A stretch of 64,000 nucleotides of DNA from Streptomyces sclerotialus (GCA_000719105.1 JODX01000016.1:62001-126000); one strand, 5' to 3'; counted from the first letter of the stretch, positions 8,502 through 18,550 are shown. Made by a program: numbers and translations. The notes: generated by a model from the letters alone, not told the origin.

Positions 8502-8535
8502 ATCCCTTCTGTCGCCACCGGAGGACCGAAGGGAT
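8502..8535 (+). promoter_or_regulatory. Hairpin that would sequester the ribosome-binding site of the downstream hydrolase gene
   Basis: ATCCCTTC at 8502-8509 is perfectly complementary to GAAGGGAT at 8528-8535, with an 18-nt loop. The right arm contains the best-placed Shine-Dalgarno (AAGGGA, 6 nt before ATG 8541). A GGAGGA in the loop is about 15 nt from the ATG, too far for normal use. Confidence 0.4.
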
Positions 8536-8540
8536 ACGCC

Positions 8541-10292
8541 ATGAGAGCCGCCGCCGTCTACGGAGCCGCCGGGTCCCTGCTCCTGACCGCCCTGGCCACC
8601 GCCCCGGCGGACGGCGACACGAACCGGTGGCCGGACACCCGTGCCGTCGCGGAGGCCGCGGAGGTCACGGACGCCGTGGACACCGCGCAGATCGACGCCA
8701 CCGCCGTCGCCGAGGCACACGGCACCGCGGTCGCGGCCCGGCGCGCCGCGGCCGAGGGCGTCCGCTTCGGAGCGTGCCCGAAGGACCAGCACCTCCCGGC
8801 GGCCGTGCGGTGCGGCACGGTCACGGTCCCCCTCGACTACGCCCGCCCGAACGGCAAGCGGATCAGACTGACGGTCAGCCGGATCGAGGCCACGGGCGAA
8901 AGCCCCGGTGAGGAGTCCGGCAAGGACCCGCGCAAGGGCCCGGGCAAGGACCCGGGCAAGGACTCCGGCCGGGCGAAGGCCGTGCGGCAGGGCGCCCTGC
9001 TCTACAACCCCGGCGGCCCCGGCGCCTCCGGCATGCACTTCCCCCTGCTCGGCTACCTCCCCGAGTGGCGGCGCATCGCCGCCGCGTACGACCTCGTCGG
9101 CTACGCCCCGCGCGGGGTCGGCCGCTCGGCACCGCTGGTCTGCCAGGACCCGAAGCACCTGCTGAAGGGGCCCTCCCAGCAGCCGGTGCACCCTTCGGAG
9201 TCGTACAAGAAGGAGCGCGTCGCGCGGGCCAGGGCGTACGCGCGCGGCTGTGCCCAGCGGGGCGGCGCCGGGCTGCGGCACTACCACTCGCTCAACAACG
9301 CCCGTGACCTGGACGTGCTGCGCGCCGCGCTCGGCGAGGAGCGGCTGACGTTCATGGGCGCCTCGTACGGCACGTACCTCGGGGCGGTGTACGCGACGCT
9401 GTTCCCCGCGCATGTGCGCCGCATGGTGTTCGACTCGGCGGTGGACCCCTCCCCGGAGAGCATCTGGTACCGCAACAACCTCCGCCAGTCGGCCGCGTTC
9501 GAGCGCCGCTGGGCGGACTTCCGTGCGTGGACGGCCCGGCACCACGCGGTGTACGGGCTGGGGAGGACCGCGCAGGAGGTGCTCCGGAGCTATGAGCGGG
9601 CGCGGGCGCGGCTCGCCGCCGAGCCCGCGGGCGGCAAGGTGGGGCCGGGGCAGTTGCAGGCCGCGCTGCTGCAGGCCGCGTACTTCGACGACTACTGGCC
9701 GCAGCGCGCGCTGGCGCTGTCCCGGTATCTGAAGGGCGATCCGAAGCCGTTGGTCCAGCAGGCGGCTCCGAGTCCGGAGGGGGCCGCCGAGGCGGAGAAC
9801 GGCAACGCCGTCTACACGGCCGTGGAGTGCAACGACGCCCCGTGGCCCACGGACTGGCGCACCTGGGACCGCGACAACACGCGGCTGGCGCGCACGGCAC
9901 CGTTCGAGACGTGGGACAACGTGTGGATGAACCTGCCGTGCGCGTACTGGCAGGCACCCCGGCAGCGGCCGCTCGACGTGGGCACGGCCCCGGGCGAGCT
10001 CCCGTCGACGCTGATCATGGCGGCCGAGCGGGACGCAGCGACACCGTACGAGGGGGCGCGGGAACTTCAGCGGCGGCTGCCCGGGTCCGTCCTCGTGACC
10101 GAGCGGGACGCGGGCTCGCACGGCGTCGGCGGCGGCCGGAACACCTGTGTCAACGGGTATCTGGAGGCCTACCTGCTGGAGGGGCGGCTTCCCGACTGGC
10201 GCGCGTCGTGCGCGCCGCGCCCGGAGCCGAAGCCTGCGGCGGCGCCGGGCGGCCGCTCCGCGGAGGGGCGGGCGGGCCAGCCGGCGCGCTGA
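8541..10292 (+). CDS. Secreted alpha/beta hydrolase, tripeptidyl-aminopeptidase-like
   Basis: A 583-residue protein with a signal peptide (MRAAAVYGAAGSLLLTALAT). The alpha/beta-hydrolase core begins near FGACP with the oxyanion segment LLYNPGGPGASG. The nucleophile elbow is GASYGTY, the acid lies in MAAERDAATP and the histidine in AGSHGV, near a TAP-like C-terminal domain with the ECNDAPWP and LPCAYW signatures. Streptomyces relatives cleave tripeptides from protein N-termini outside the cell. A Lys/Gly/Pro-rich insert (GKDPRKGPGKDPGKDSGR, about 130-147) is unusual and probably a surface loop. It is convergent with hemQ. Confidence 0.88.
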   Translation: MRAAAVYGAAGSLLLTALATAPADGDTNRWPDTRAVAEAAEVTDAVDTAQIDATAVAEAHGTAVAARRAAAEGVRFGACPKDQHLPAAVRCGTVTVPLDYARPNGKRIRLTVSRIEATGESPGEESGKDPRKGPGKDPGKDSGRAKAVRQGALLYNPGGPGASGMHFPLLGYLPEWRRIAAAYDLVGYAPRGVGRSAPLVCQDPKHLLKGPSQQPVHPSESYKKERVARARAYARGCAQRGGAGLRHYHSLNNARDLDVLRAALGEERLTFMGASYGTYLGAVYATLFPAHVRRMVFDSAVDPSPESIWYRNNLRQSAAFERRWADFRAWTARHHAVYGLGRTAQEVLRSYERARARLAAEPAGGKVGPGQLQAALLQAAYFDDYWPQRALALSRYLKGDPKPLVQQAAPSPEGAAEAENGNAVYTAVECNDAPWPTDWRTWDRDNTRLARTAPFETWDNVWMNLPCAYWQAPRQRPLDVGTAPGELPSTLIMAAERDAATPYEGARELQRRLPGSVLVTERDAGSHGVGGGRNTCVNGYLEAYLLEGRLPDWRASCAPRPEPKPAAAPGGRSAEGRAGQPAR

Positions 10293-10317
10293 GCGGCGTG
10301 GGCCGGCCGGCGATCGC

Positions 10318-11049
10318 TCAGGCCAGGCCCGCGACCAGCTCGGCCACCGAGCGGCGGCGGCCGGTGAAGAACGGCACCTCCTCGCGGACGTGGCGCCGGG
10401 CCTCGGAGCCGCGCAGGTGACGCATGAGGTCGACGATGCGGTGCAGCTCGTCGGCCTCGAAGGCGAGGATCCACTCGTAGTCGCCGAGGGAGAACGAGGC
10501 GACCGTGTTGGCGCGCACGTCCACGTAGTCACGGGCCATCTTGCCGTGGTCCGCGAGCATCTTGCGGCGCTCGTCGTCCGGCAGCAGGTACCAGTCGTAG
10601 GAGCGCACGAAGGGGTAGACGCTCACGTAGTCGCGCGGCGTCTCGTCGGCGAGGAACGCGGGGATGTGCGAGCGGTTGAACTCGGCGGGACGGTGCAGCG
10701 CCATGTTCGACCAGACCGGCTCGAGCGCACGGCCGAGCTTCGTGCGGCGGAAGAGGTTGTACGCCTCCTGGAGCGCGTCGCTCGTCTCGGCGTGCCACCA
10801 GATCATGAGGTCGGCGTCGGCGCGCAGACCCGACAGGTCGTAGGTGCCGCGGACGGTCACGTCCTTGGCGGCGAGCTGGTCGAAGAGCTCCTGGACCTCG
10901 TCGGCGTAACCGGCGCGGTCCTCGGGCAGCACGTCCTTCAGCTTGAAGACGGACCACAGGGTGTAGCGGATGACCTCGTTGAGGTCCTTCGCCAGCTTGC
11001 CCTTGTTCGGGATGCGGGCAGGGTCGGTGGCGGGGGCATTGTCGCTCAT
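10318..11049 (-). CDS. hemQ: Coproheme decarboxylase HemQ (ChdC)
   Basis: A 243-residue member of the chlorite dismutase/HemQ family. It catalyses the final step of the coproporphyrin-dependent pathway, decarboxylating coproheme III twice with H2O2 to give haem b. The active-site region [10 protein letters not shown] holds the catalytic tyrosine, and LADHGKMAR supplies the proximal histidine. The N-terminus has the actinobacterial signature [12 protein letters not shown]. It is the second gene of a hemY-hemQ operon, 4 bp after hemY. Confidence 0.93.
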   Translation of the reverse strand: MSDNAPATDPARIPNKGKLAKDLNEVIRYTLWSVFKLKDVLPEDRAGYADEVQELFDQLAAKDVTVRGTYDLSGLRADADLMIWWHAETSDALQEAYNLFRRTKLGRALEPVWSNMALHRPAEFNRSHIPAFLADETPRDYVSVYPFVRSYDWYLLPDDERRKMLADHGKMARDYVDVRANTVASFSLGDYEWILAFEADELHRIVDLMRHLRGSEARRHVREEVPFFTGRRRSVAELVAGLA

Positions 11050-11053
11050 GGCC

Positions 11054-12574
11054 TTATTCTCCCGCCCCGCCGTGCAGGCTCTGCACCGGGTGGGCGGTGA
11101 GCTCCTGCACACCGCGCGGGTCCCCGCCTAGGGCGTCCACGGCTGCGTACGCGCTGGCGATGCTCGCCGGGATGCCCACGCCGTCGTACGCGGCGCCGCA
11201 CACGGCGAGGCCCGGCAGCTTCGCCACGTGCTCGCGGATGCGGCCCACGCGCGCGTGGTGGCCGACCGGGTACTGGGGCAGGCCGTCGGTCCAGCGGGTG
11301 ACCCGGGTGGCGACGGGGGCGGCGGACAGGCCCGTGGCCTCGCGCAGGTCGTGCCGGGAGACGTCCACGAGGTGCTCGTCGTCGTGCCCCAGGATCTCCG
11401 TCTCGCCGTACCGCCCGACGGAGGTCCGTACGACGAGGAGGTCCGGGTCCTCGTCCGCGATCCAGCCCCACTTGCGGGACGCGAACGTGGACGCCTTGAT
11501 GGTCCGCCCGTCGACCGGCGGCACGAGGAAGCCGCTGCCCTCGGGGAGGTCGGCGTCGGCGCGGCGGTAGGCCAGGGTGATCAGGGCCATGGAGGCGTAC
11601 TCGACGGCGGCCAGCTCGGCCGCGGCGGCCGGGGCCTCGGCGCGCAGCAGCGCGGCGGCGGCCGGGGCGGGCACGGCCACGACGACCGCGTCGGCGTGCA
11701 GGACGCGGCCGCCGGCGACGACGCGCCAGGCCGTGCGCGAAGCGCCCCCGTCACTTGGGCCGTCCGCCTCCGTCGTCCCCGTGCGGCGCAGCTCGGTCAC
11801 CGGCGTGCCGGTCAGGATCTCGCCGCCCCGCGCGCGTACGGAGTCGGCGACGGCGAGCGGCAGGGTGCCCACGCCGCCCTCGATGCCCATGAACACCGGG
11901 CCGGCGGCCCCGGACTGCGCCGCAGCAGCCGTCCTCCCCTGGATCGCGCGGACGGCCTCCGTCAGCGAGGTGTGCGTGCGGGCCGCCTCGAAGAGCTGGG
12001 GCACCGCCGAGCGCATCGAGATGCGGTACGCGTCACCCGCGTACACCCCGCCCAGCAGGGGCTCCACCAGGCGGTCGACGACCTCCCGGCCGACCCGCGC
12101 CGCCACGTACTCCCCCACCGCCACGTCGTCGCCGACCTCGGTGCGGGGCAGGCCGGCGTCGCGCTCGATGCGCGCCAGGCCCTCCTGCGAGAGCACTCCG
12201 GCGACGGCGGACGCGGTGCCGGGCACGCCCATGACATGACCCTTGGGCATGGGCCGCAGAGCACCCCGGGTCCAGATCGAGGCCGTGGCGGTGGAGGGCG
12301 GCTGGAGGCGGTCGCCGAGGCCCGCCTCGCGCGCGAGACCGACCGCCTCGGGACGGCGGGCCAGCAGCGACTCGGCGCCGAGGTCCACGCCGACGCCCGC
12401 GATCTCCCCGGGCAGCAGTTTCCCGCCGAGCCGGTCCGAGGCCTCCAGCACGGTCACCCGCGCTCCCCGGTCCAGCAGCCGGTGGGCGGCGGCGAGCCCC
12501 GCGATGCCGCCTCCGATGACGATGACCTGCCCTGTTCCCGCGATGTCCGCAGTTTCCGCACTTGATCCGCGCAT
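11054..12574 (-). CDS. hemY: Coproporphyrinogen III oxidase HemY (CgoX; annotated as protoporphyrinogen oxidase)
   Basis: A 506-residue flavoprotein with dinucleotide-binding GGGIAGL near residue 21 and a second motif LEASDRLGG. The PPOX signature [10 protein letters not shown] lies mid-protein, and the C-terminal FAD-binding end reads [15 protein letters not shown]. In actinobacteria this enzyme oxidises coproporphyrinogen III to coproporphyrin III, feeding ferrochelatase and HemQ. It is followed after 4 bp by hemQ, and diverges from the DUF4349 gene. hemE, two steps earlier in the pathway, lies 4 kb away on the same strand but is separated by plus-strand genes, so it is not in this operon. 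Confidence 0.92.
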   Translation of the reverse strand: MRGSSAETADIAGTGQVIVIGGGIAGLAAAHRLLDRGARVTVLEASDRLGGKLLPGEIAGVGVDLGAESLLARRPEAVGLAREAGLGDRLQPPSTATASIWTRGALRPMPKGHVMGVPGTASAVAGVLSQEGLARIERDAGLPRTEVGDDVAVGEYVAARVGREVVDRLVEPLLGGVYAGDAYRISMRSAVPQLFEAARTHTSLTEAVRAIQGRTAAAAQSGAAGPVFMGIEGGVGTLPLAVADSVRARGGEILTGTPVTELRRTGTTEADGPSDGGASRTAWRVVAGGRVLHADAVVVAVPAPAAAALLRAEAPAAAAELAAVEYASMALITLAYRRADADLPEGSGFLVPPVDGRTIKASTFASRKWGWIADEDPDLLVVRTSVGRYGETEILGHDDEHLVDVSRHDLREATGLSAAPVATRVTRWTDGLPQYPVGHHARVGRIREHVAKLPGLAVCGAAYDGVGIPASIASAYAAVDALGGDPRGVQELTAHPVQSLHGGAGE

Positions 12575-12765
12575 GCACCCACCTTCTCAGACACCGCTGA
12601 CAACCGTTCGAGGTGCCCCGGCCCCGGCCCCGAGTCCTGGCCGAGTCCCGACCGTGACCTCATCGGGACCACGTCCGGCCAACGTTCCGGCCCCCTCCCG
12701 GCGTCGTAGGAGCGTCCGTCACGTCCGACACGTCCGACACGAACGACTCCCGGGGGCAAGCCGCC

Positions 12766-13782
12766 ATGGCCGATACGTCACGCGTACGACACTCCACAGC
12801 CCGCACACACGCCCGCGCCCGCACACGGCGCTCCGGGCCGCCGGCCCGGATGCTGGCGGCCGCGTTCCTCACCGCCGTCCTGGCGCTCACCGGGTGCAGC
12901 GCGTCCGACAGCGCCGGCTCGAGTGCCGACGGCGCCGCAGGCGGCGCCAACGAGAAGGCCGTCGGGGACTCCGGCGCCGGGGCGGGAGCCGGCGCCGCGG
13001 ACAGGGCCAACGCCAGCCAGGTCACCAAGGCCCCCGACCTCACCAAGAGCCACATCATCCGCACCGCCAAGCTGACCGTGCGGGTGAAGGACGTGCCGAA
13101 GGCGCTGGACGCGGCCCGCACCGCCGCCGAGAGCGCGGGCGGGTTCGTCGGCGACGAGAGCACCTCCCGCGACGAGGAGGGCCGCGAGCGCACCCGCGTC
13201 GTCCTGCGCGTGCCCACCGACGCGTACGAGGAGGTCCTCGCCGAACTGGAGGGCACGGGACGGCTGGTGGAGCGCGAGGCGAAGGCGAAGGACGTCACCG
13301 AGCAGGTCGTCGACGTGGAGAGCCGCATCACGACGCAGCGCGCGAGCGTGGCCCGGATCCGCGAGCTGATGGACCGGGCGACCAAGCTGAGCGACGTCGT
13401 CACGCTGGAGGGCGAGCTGAGCAGCCGTCAGGCCGACCTGGAGGCGCTGCTCGCCCAGCAGGCGTCCCTGAAGGACCGCACCAGCCTCGCCACCATCACG
13501 CTCCACCTGTCCGAGGCGCCGGTGCAGCGGAGCGGCGGCGAGGACGACGACCCGGGGATCGTGGACGCGCTCGCGGGCGGCTGGAACGCCTTCGTCACCA
13601 TGCTGCGCTGGATCGTCCTCGTGCTGGGCGCGATCCTGCCCTTCGCGCTGGCCCTGGCGCTGGTGGTGTTCCTGTGGCTGCGGCTCGTACGGCCCCGGCT
13701 GCCGCACCGCCCGGCCCGGGCCCAGGTCCAGGCCCAGGCACCGGCGACGACCGACCCCGAGAGGGAGTCCGACCGGACCTGA
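12766..13782 (+). CDS. DUF4349 lipoprotein
   Basis: A 338-residue protein. A long basic N-terminus leads to a hydrophobic segment and a lipobox LTGC near residue 43, so it is exported and lipid-anchored. The DUF4349 domain covers about 95-285: IIRTAKLTVRVKDVPKALD, then LRVPTDAYEEVLAEL, then a long helical or coiled segment (VESRITTQRASVARIRELMD). A C-terminal membrane helix WIVLVLGAILPFALALALVV is followed by a basic tail. Proteins of this family are membrane-associated and of unknown function. GC-rich Ser/Gly/Ala linkers separate lipobox and domain. Confidence 0.85.
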   Translation: MADTSRVRHSTARTHARARTRRSGPPARMLAAAFLTAVLALTGCSASDSAGSSADGAAGGANEKAVGDSGAGAGAGAADRANASQVTKAPDLTKSHIIRTAKLTVRVKDVPKALDAARTAAESAGGFVGDESTSRDEEGRERTRVVLRVPTDAYEEVLAELEGTGRLVEREAKAKDVTEQVVDVESRITTQRASVARIRELMDRATKLSDVVTLEGELSSRQADLEALLAQQASLKDRTSLATITLHLSEAPVQRSGGEDDDPGIVDALAGGWNAFVTMLRWIVLVLGAILPFALALALVVFLWLRLVRPRLPHRPARAQVQAQAPATTDPERESDRT

Positions 13783-13809
13783 CGGCCCGCCCGCACGTAG
13801 CGTGGTCCC

Positions 13810-15204
13810 ATGATCGAGAGCCGTGGGAGAGAACGACTGGTCGTGATCGGCGGCGATGCGGCGGGCATGTCCGCCGCGTCGCAGGCGCGCCGGCTGAAGG
13901 GTCCGGACGAGCTGGAGATCGTGGCGTTCGAGCGGGGCGGCTTCTCGTCCTACTCGGCGTGCGGCATCCCGTACTGGGTGGGCGGCGACGTCGCCGAGCG
14001 GGACCATCTGGTCGCCCGCACGCCCGAGGAGCACCGCGCGCGGGACATCGATCTGCGGATGCGCACCGAGGTCACGGAGATCGACATCGCGCGAGGGCGC
14101 GTCCGCGCGAGGGACGTCGGTTCCGGGGAGGAGTCCTGGACCCCGTACGACAAGCTCGTGATCGCCACCGGCGCGCGTCCCCTCCGCCCGCCGCTGCCCG
14201 GCGTCGACGCACCCGGGGTGCACGGGGTGCAGACCCTGGACGACGGACAGGCCCTCCTGGACAGCCTCGACGCCACGGAGGGGCGCCGCGCGGTGGTCGT
14301 CGGAGCGGGCTACATCGGCGTGGAGATGGCCGAGGCGCTGATCCGGCGCGGCTACGAGGTGACGGTCGTCAACCGCGGCGAGGAACCCATGGCGACGCTC
14401 GACCCGGACATGGGCCGCCTGGTGCACGAGGCCATGGAGGGCATGGGCATCGGCATGGTGAACCGCACCGAGGTCACCGAGGTGCTCGTGGACGACGACT
14501 CGGGGCGGGTGCGCGCGGTCGCCACGGCGGACGCCGAGTACCCGGCGGACGTGGTCGTCCTCGGCATCGGCGTCCGCCCGGAGACGTCCCTCGCGAAGCG
14601 GGCGGGGCTGCCGCTGGGCGGGAGCGGCGGGCTGCTCACCGATCTCTCGATGCGGGTGCGCGGCCACGAGAACATCTGGGCCGGTGGCGACTGCGTCGAG
14701 GTCCTCGACCTGGTCTCCGGCCGTGAACGGCACATCCCCCTGGGCACCCACGCCAACAAGCACGGGCAGATCATCGGCACCAACGCGGGCGGCGGGTACG
14801 CCACGTTCCCGGGCGTCGTCGGCACGGCCGTCAGCAAGGTCTGCGAGCTGGAGATCGCCCGCACCGGGCTGCGCGAGAAGGACGCCCTGCGGGCGGGACT
14901 CCGGTTCGAGACGGTGACGGTCGAGTCCACGAGCCGCGCCCGCTATTACCCCGACGCGGCCCCCATGACGGTGAAGATGCTCGCCGAGCGCCGCACGGGA
15001 CGCCTCCTCGGCGTGCAGATCGTCGGCCGCGAGGGCGCGGGCAAGCGCGTGGACATCGCCGCGGTGGCGCTGACCGCGGGCATGACGGTGGAGCGGATGA
15101 CGACCCTGGACCTGGGGTACGCGCCCCCGTTCTCCCCCGTGTGGGACCCGGTGCTGGTGGCGGCGCGGAAGGCGGCGGGGGCGGTACGGCGCGGGGGTGC
15201 GTGA
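13810..15204 (+). CDS. CoA-disulfide reductase / NADH oxidase-like flavoprotein
   Basis: A 464-residue pyridine-nucleotide disulfide oxidoreductase of the single-cysteine group. The FAD-binding motif is GGDAAGMSAA and the redox cysteine is in SACGIPYWVGG. The NAD(P)-binding motif is VVVGAGYIGVEMAEAL, the second FAD motif is ENIWAGGDCVE, and a C-terminal dimerisation domain follows. Relatives reduce CoA disulfide, or reduce oxygen or polysulfide with NAD(P)H; Streptomyces lacks a CoA-thiol system of the staphylococcal kind, so the substrate is uncertain. It begins 27 bp after the DUF4349 gene and may share its transcript. Confidence 0.88.
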   Translation: MIESRGRERLVVIGGDAAGMSAASQARRLKGPDELEIVAFERGGFSSYSACGIPYWVGGDVAERDHLVARTPEEHRARDIDLRMRTEVTEIDIARGRVRARDVGSGEESWTPYDKLVIATGARPLRPPLPGVDAPGVHGVQTLDDGQALLDSLDATEGRRAVVVGAGYIGVEMAEALIRRGYEVTVVNRGEEPMATLDPDMGRLVHEAMEGMGIGMVNRTEVTEVLVDDDSGRVRAVATADAEYPADVVVLGIGVRPETSLAKRAGLPLGGSGGLLTDLSMRVRGHENIWAGGDCVEVLDLVSGRERHIPLGTHANKHGQIIGTNAGGGYATFPGVVGTAVSKVCELEIARTGLREKDALRAGLRFETVTVESTSRARYYPDAAPMTVKMLAERRTGRLLGVQIVGREGAGKRVDIAAVALTAGMTVERMTTLDLGYAPPFSPVWDPVLVAARKAAGAVRRGGA

Positions 15205-15253
15205 CTCCTCGGTGCGTGACTCCCGGGTCCCGGGTCCGGGTCCCGGGTGCCGC

Positions 15254-15610
15254 CTACGCCGACCCGTTGATCCGCTCGATGGCCTGGCGGGCCTGCTCGG
15301 CCGGCGGTCTCGGCGGCAGGGACGACACCGAGGCACCGGCGGGCATCGGGGCACCGGCGGGCATCGAGGTCGTGACCGACGGCTCGGCCGGCGGTTTCGC
15401 GTGCGCGGCGGGCGGGCGGGCGGAGCGCAACCGGTGGCTGACGGCCTCGTCGAGGGTGACGGGACGCTGCATCCGGGCGGCGAGCCGGCCGGCCTCCTGG
15501 CCCAGCCGGGCGACGTCCTCCCAGGGCAGCCGCAGCACCAGGGCCAGCTCGGCCTCGCCGTCGGGCAGGGCGTGCATCGGTGGAGTGACTCGGTCGACTC
15601 TGTCGGTCAT
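15254..15610 (-). CDS. Conserved hypothetical protein, 118 residues
   Basis: Starts MTDRVDRVTPPMHALPDGEA with ATG at 15610. The first half is ordered: LALVLRLPWEDVARLGQEAG suggests a strand and a helix, with a further helix containing VTLDEAVSHRL. The second half is Pro/Ala-rich and probably disordered, ending in a short helix EQARQAIERI. I do not recognise the family. It sits alone between two plus-strand genes. Its own coding logic (conserved-looking start, normal codon use) supports it over the overlapping plus-strand frame, which is an upstream extension of the rhomboid frame. Confidence 0.6.
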   Translation of the reverse strand: MTDRVDRVTPPMHALPDGEAELALVLRLPWEDVARLGQEAGRLAARMQRPVTLDEAVSHRLRSARPPAAHAKPPAEPSVTTSMPAGAPMPAGASVSSLPPRPPAEQARQAIERINGSA

Positions 15611-15724
15611 CGCCTGTTCCTCACGTGGTTGCTCGCGTCCCGGATGTCGCGGAGTCATACGCGCGCGGGCACCCTCGCGTTCAGCGCACCGGTTCCGGGG
15701 CCCGATCGGGGGCACCCGTCCCCC

Positions 15725-16543
15725 GTGGTGATCCCCGTCCATGACGTGAACCCGACGCGCCGCACGCCCTATGTGACGTACACGCTGATCGCCGTGAACG
15801 TCGCCGTCTTCCTCTTCATGCCGGGCCTGGCCGGCTCGGTGGCGGGTGACGGCGGGCTGGCGCAGACGTGCAGGCTGCATGCGTTCCTCGACCAGTACGC
15901 CGCGGTGCCGCAGGAACTGATCCACCAGCACATGCCGCGGCTGGTGCCCACCGGCGCGACGGGCGTGGGTCCGCAGGGACCCGGCTGTGTGGTGGGGCCG
16001 CCGGGCTACGACAAGTCGCCGCCGCTGTCCGTGCTCACGGCGATGTTCCTGCACGGCGGCTGGCTGCACCTGCTGGGCAACATGCTCTTCCTGCTGGTCT
16101 TCGGCAACAACATCGAGGACCGGCTGGGACATGTGCGCTTCGCGCTGTTCTACCTGGTCTGCGGGTACGCGGCCACGTACGGCTACGCCCTGCTCAACGC
16201 CGACTCCGCCGACCCGCTCATCGGCGCGTCCGGGGCGATCGCCGGCGTGCTCGGCGCGTATCTCGTCCTCTACCCGAAGGCCAGGGTCTGGGTACTGGTC
16301 CCGTTCCTGGTCTTCCTGCCGCTGCGGCTGCCCGCGTGGCTGGTGCTGGGCTTCTGGTTCGTGCTCCAGGCGGTGTACTCGGCGGGCGAGGGCGTCGCGG
16401 ACGCCGGGAGCGTGGCGTACGCGGCCCATGCCGCCGGCTTCCTCGCGGGCATGCTGATCGCCTGGCCGCTGCGTCCCGGCACCCCGCCGCCGCCCGAGCC
16501 GCGCGGCCCGCTGTGGGGCAGGCGGGCGCGGCACAGCTGGTGA
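15725..16543 (+). CDS. Rhomboid family intramembrane serine protease
   Basis: A 272-residue protein with a GTG start giving MVIPVHDVNP, the usual actinobacterial beginning. Six to seven membrane segments are visible. The catalytic serine is in GASGAIAG and the histidine in AYAAHAAGF; the L1-loop and TM2 signature HGGWLHLLGNMLFL is present. The enzyme cleaves transmembrane substrates in the cytoplasmic membrane; no substrate can be inferred. An insert of about 50 residues between TM1 and the catalytic part (AQTCRLHAF to GPPGYDK) is typical of Streptomyces members. Longer in-frame extension upstream is rejected because it overlaps the antisense 118-residue gene. Confidence 0.9.
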   Translation: MVIPVHDVNPTRRTPYVTYTLIAVNVAVFLFMPGLAGSVAGDGGLAQTCRLHAFLDQYAAVPQELIHQHMPRLVPTGATGVGPQGPGCVVGPPGYDKSPPLSVLTAMFLHGGWLHLLGNMLFLLVFGNNIEDRLGHVRFALFYLVCGYAATYGYALLNADSADPLIGASGAIAGVLGAYLVLYPKARVWVLVPFLVFLPLRLPAWLVLGFWFVLQAVYSAGEGVADAGSVAYAAHAAGFLAGMLIAWPLRPGTPPPPEPRGPLWGRRARHSW

Positions 16544-16595
16544 CCAGCGGGCCGCGCCCCGGGCCCGCGGAGACGGGCGGTACTGACGGGTGGTA

Positions 16596-17663
16596 CTACA
16601 GCGCCGACTGCGTGTGGACGTACTCGACGAGCCGCGTCAGCGCGTCGGGGTCCGTGGACGGCAGGACGCCGTGGCCGAGGTTGAAGATGTGGCCCTCCAG
16701 GTCCGCGGCCGCGGAGAGCACCTCGCAGGCCTTGGCCTCGACGGCCTCCTGGCCGGCGAAGAGGACGGCCGGGTCGAGGTTGCCCTGGAGCGCCTTGCCC
16801 GGGCCGACGCGGCGGGCCGCCTCGTTCATCGGGACGCGCCAGTCGACGCCGACGACGTCCGCGCCGGCCTCGCCCATGAGGCCCAGCAGCTCACCGGTGC
16901 CGACGCCGAAGTGGATGCGGGGGACGCCGTACGGGGCGACGGCCTCGAAGACCTTGGCGGAGGCCGGCAGCACGGAGCGCCGGTAGTCGGCGGGGGCGAG
17001 GGCACCCACCCATGAGTCGAAGAGCTGCACCGCGCTGGCGCCCGCCTCGATCTGCACCTTCAGGAACGCGCCGGTGATCTCCGCGAGGCGGTCCAGCAGG
17101 TCGGCCCAGAGCTGCGGGTCGCCGTACATGAGCGCCTTGGTGTGCTCGTGGTTGCGCGACGGGCCGCCCTCGACGAGGTAGCTGGCCAGGGTGAAGGGGG
17201 CGCCCGCGAAGCCGATGAGCGGGGTCTCGCCGAGCTCGGCGGTGAGCAGCCCGATCGCCTCGGTGACGTACGGGATGTCCTCGGGGGTCAGGTCACGGAG
17301 CCGGGCCAGGTCGGCGCGGGTGCGGATCGGGTTCTCGACGACCGGGCCGACGCCGGGCTTGATGTCGAGGTCGATGCCGATGGCCTTCAGCGGCACCACG
17401 ATGTCGCTGAAGTAGATCGCCGCGTCCACGTTGTGCCGCCGCACGGGCTGGAGCGTGATCTCCGCGACCAGGTCGGGGCGCATGCAGGACTCCAGCATCG
17501 GAATTCCCTCGCGCACCTTGCGGTACTCCGGCAGGGACCGCCCGGCCTGCCGCATGAACCACACCGGCGTGTGCGGCACGGACTCGCGGCGGCACGCCCT
17601 GAGGAAGGCGGAGTCGTACGTGGCGGTCGGCTGGGGGCCCGAAGGGCCGGCAATGGCACTCAC
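16596..17663 (-). CDS. hemE: Uroporphyrinogen decarboxylase
   Basis: A 355-residue enzyme removing four carboxyl groups from uroporphyrinogen III to give coproporphyrinogen III in the cytoplasm. The signature [16 protein letters not shown] lies near the N-terminus with the substrate-binding arginines, [16 protein letters not shown] is the second signature, and FNLGHGVLP with the conserved histidine closes the protein. Length is normal for the family. It diverges from the DUF3000 gene over 170 bp. Together with hemY-hemQ it gives three enzymes of the coproporphyrin-dependent branch in this window; ferrochelatase is not here. Confidence 0.96.
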   Translation of the reverse strand: MSAIAGPSGPQPTATYDSAFLRACRRESVPHTPVWFMRQAGRSLPEYRKVREGIPMLESCMRPDLVAEITLQPVRRHNVDAAIYFSDIVVPLKAIGIDLDIKPGVGPVVENPIRTRADLARLRDLTPEDIPYVTEAIGLLTAELGETPLIGFAGAPFTLASYLVEGGPSRNHEHTKALMYGDPQLWADLLDRLAEITGAFLKVQIEAGASAVQLFDSWVGALAPADYRRSVLPASAKVFEAVAPYGVPRIHFGVGTGELLGLMGEAGADVVGVDWRVPMNEAARRVGPGKALQGNLDPAVLFAGQEAVEAKACEVLSAAADLEGHIFNLGHGVLPSTDPDALTRLVEYVHTQSAL

Positions 17664-17833
17664 GTCGGAAAGTCTCGCACGGCGCGCGAACAGCTGGGCC
17701 CCGGGTACGCCCGGCGGTGCCGTCGTGGCGCCGGTCCGCGCGGGCGCGCGTTCGCTGAGCGCGATGCGACCGTGACCTTGCGCACGGGTGTCTTACGCCG
17801 CGCCGGACGCCCGGGCCCCTTAATCTTCCCCGC

Positions 17834-18502
17834 ATGGCTGCGGCTCAGGGACGACTGTCGGACGACACTGGCGGGATGGACGACCCGAGGGAGGGAGACC
17901 GGAGAGCTATGGAGACGGCGCCGCTGCCCTTCCGTGCGGCCGTCGAGGCGCTGAGAGGCACCCGTCTGCGGCCGGAGATCGAGATCGAGCCCACGCGCCC
18001 GCCGCAGCGGCTCGCCCCCTACGCGTACGCCCTGGAGGCGGCGGTCCTCGAGGAGGACGAGGACCTGGCCGACGGCCGCCTCATCCTCCTGCACGACCCG
18101 GCGGGGCACGAGGCCTGGCAGGGCTCCTTCCGTCTGGTCACCCTGATCCGCGCGGAGCTGGAACCGGAGATGGCCACGGATCCGCTGCTCCCCGACGTCT
18201 GCTGGTCGTGGCTGACCGGCGCGCTCCAGTCCCGCGGTCTGCCGTACGGCGAGCCGAGCGGCACCGTCACGCGCGCGAGCTCCCATTACTTCGGCGGCCT
18301 GAGTTCCCGCCCGGCCGCCTCGCAGATCGAGATCCGCGCCTCCTGGACCCCGCGCGAGGGCCTGGGCGGCGTCCCCGACACCGCCTCCCACCTCGCTTCC
18401 TGGTGCGACCTCCTCTCCCAGGTCGCCGGCCTCCCCCCGGCCGCCCCGGGCGACGCGTCCGTCGTCACACTGCCCCAGCGCCGGGGTCCCCGCCCCCGCT
18501 GA
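17834..18502 (+). CDS. DUF3000 family protein
   Basis: A 222-residue cytoplasmic protein starting MAAAQGRLSDDTGG. The conserved core runs FRAAVEALRGTRLRPE, LAPYAYALEAAV, then ILLHDPAGHEAWQGSFRLVT and EIRASWTPREG. The function of the family is unknown; it is an actinobacterial protein found between hemE and whiI in Streptomyces as far as I recall. I took the first ATG because family members share this N-terminus; ATGs at 17876 and 17910 are alternatives. The stop codon lies inside a 22-bp direct repeat. Confidence 0.82.
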   Translation: MAAAQGRLSDDTGGMDDPREGDRRAMETAPLPFRAAVEALRGTRLRPEIEIEPTRPPQRLAPYAYALEAAVLEEDEDLADGRLILLHDPAGHEAWQGSFRLVTLIRAELEPEMATDPLLPDVCWSWLTGALQSRGLPYGEPSGTVTRASSHYFGGLSSRPAASQIEIRASWTPREGLGGVPDTASHLASWCDLLSQVAGLPPAAPGDASVVTLPQRRGPRPR

Positions 18503-18550
18503 ACGCTCCGCCCGACGCTCCGCCGAACCGCCCCCGCTGAACGCTCCGCC
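18491..18550. repeat. 22-bp direct repeat spanning the DUF3000 stop codon
   Basis: CGCCCCCGCTGAACGCTCCG plus CC occurs at 18491-18512, including the stop TGA, and again at 18529-18550. The copies are identical and offset by 38 bp, so the gene end looks recently duplicated. Confidence 0.85.

Noticed and set aside
16547..16568. Terminator between the rhomboid gene and hemE
   Set aside because: Only a 6-bp stem (GCGGGC/GCCCGC) with a 10-nt loop in very GC-rich sequence, too weak to call.
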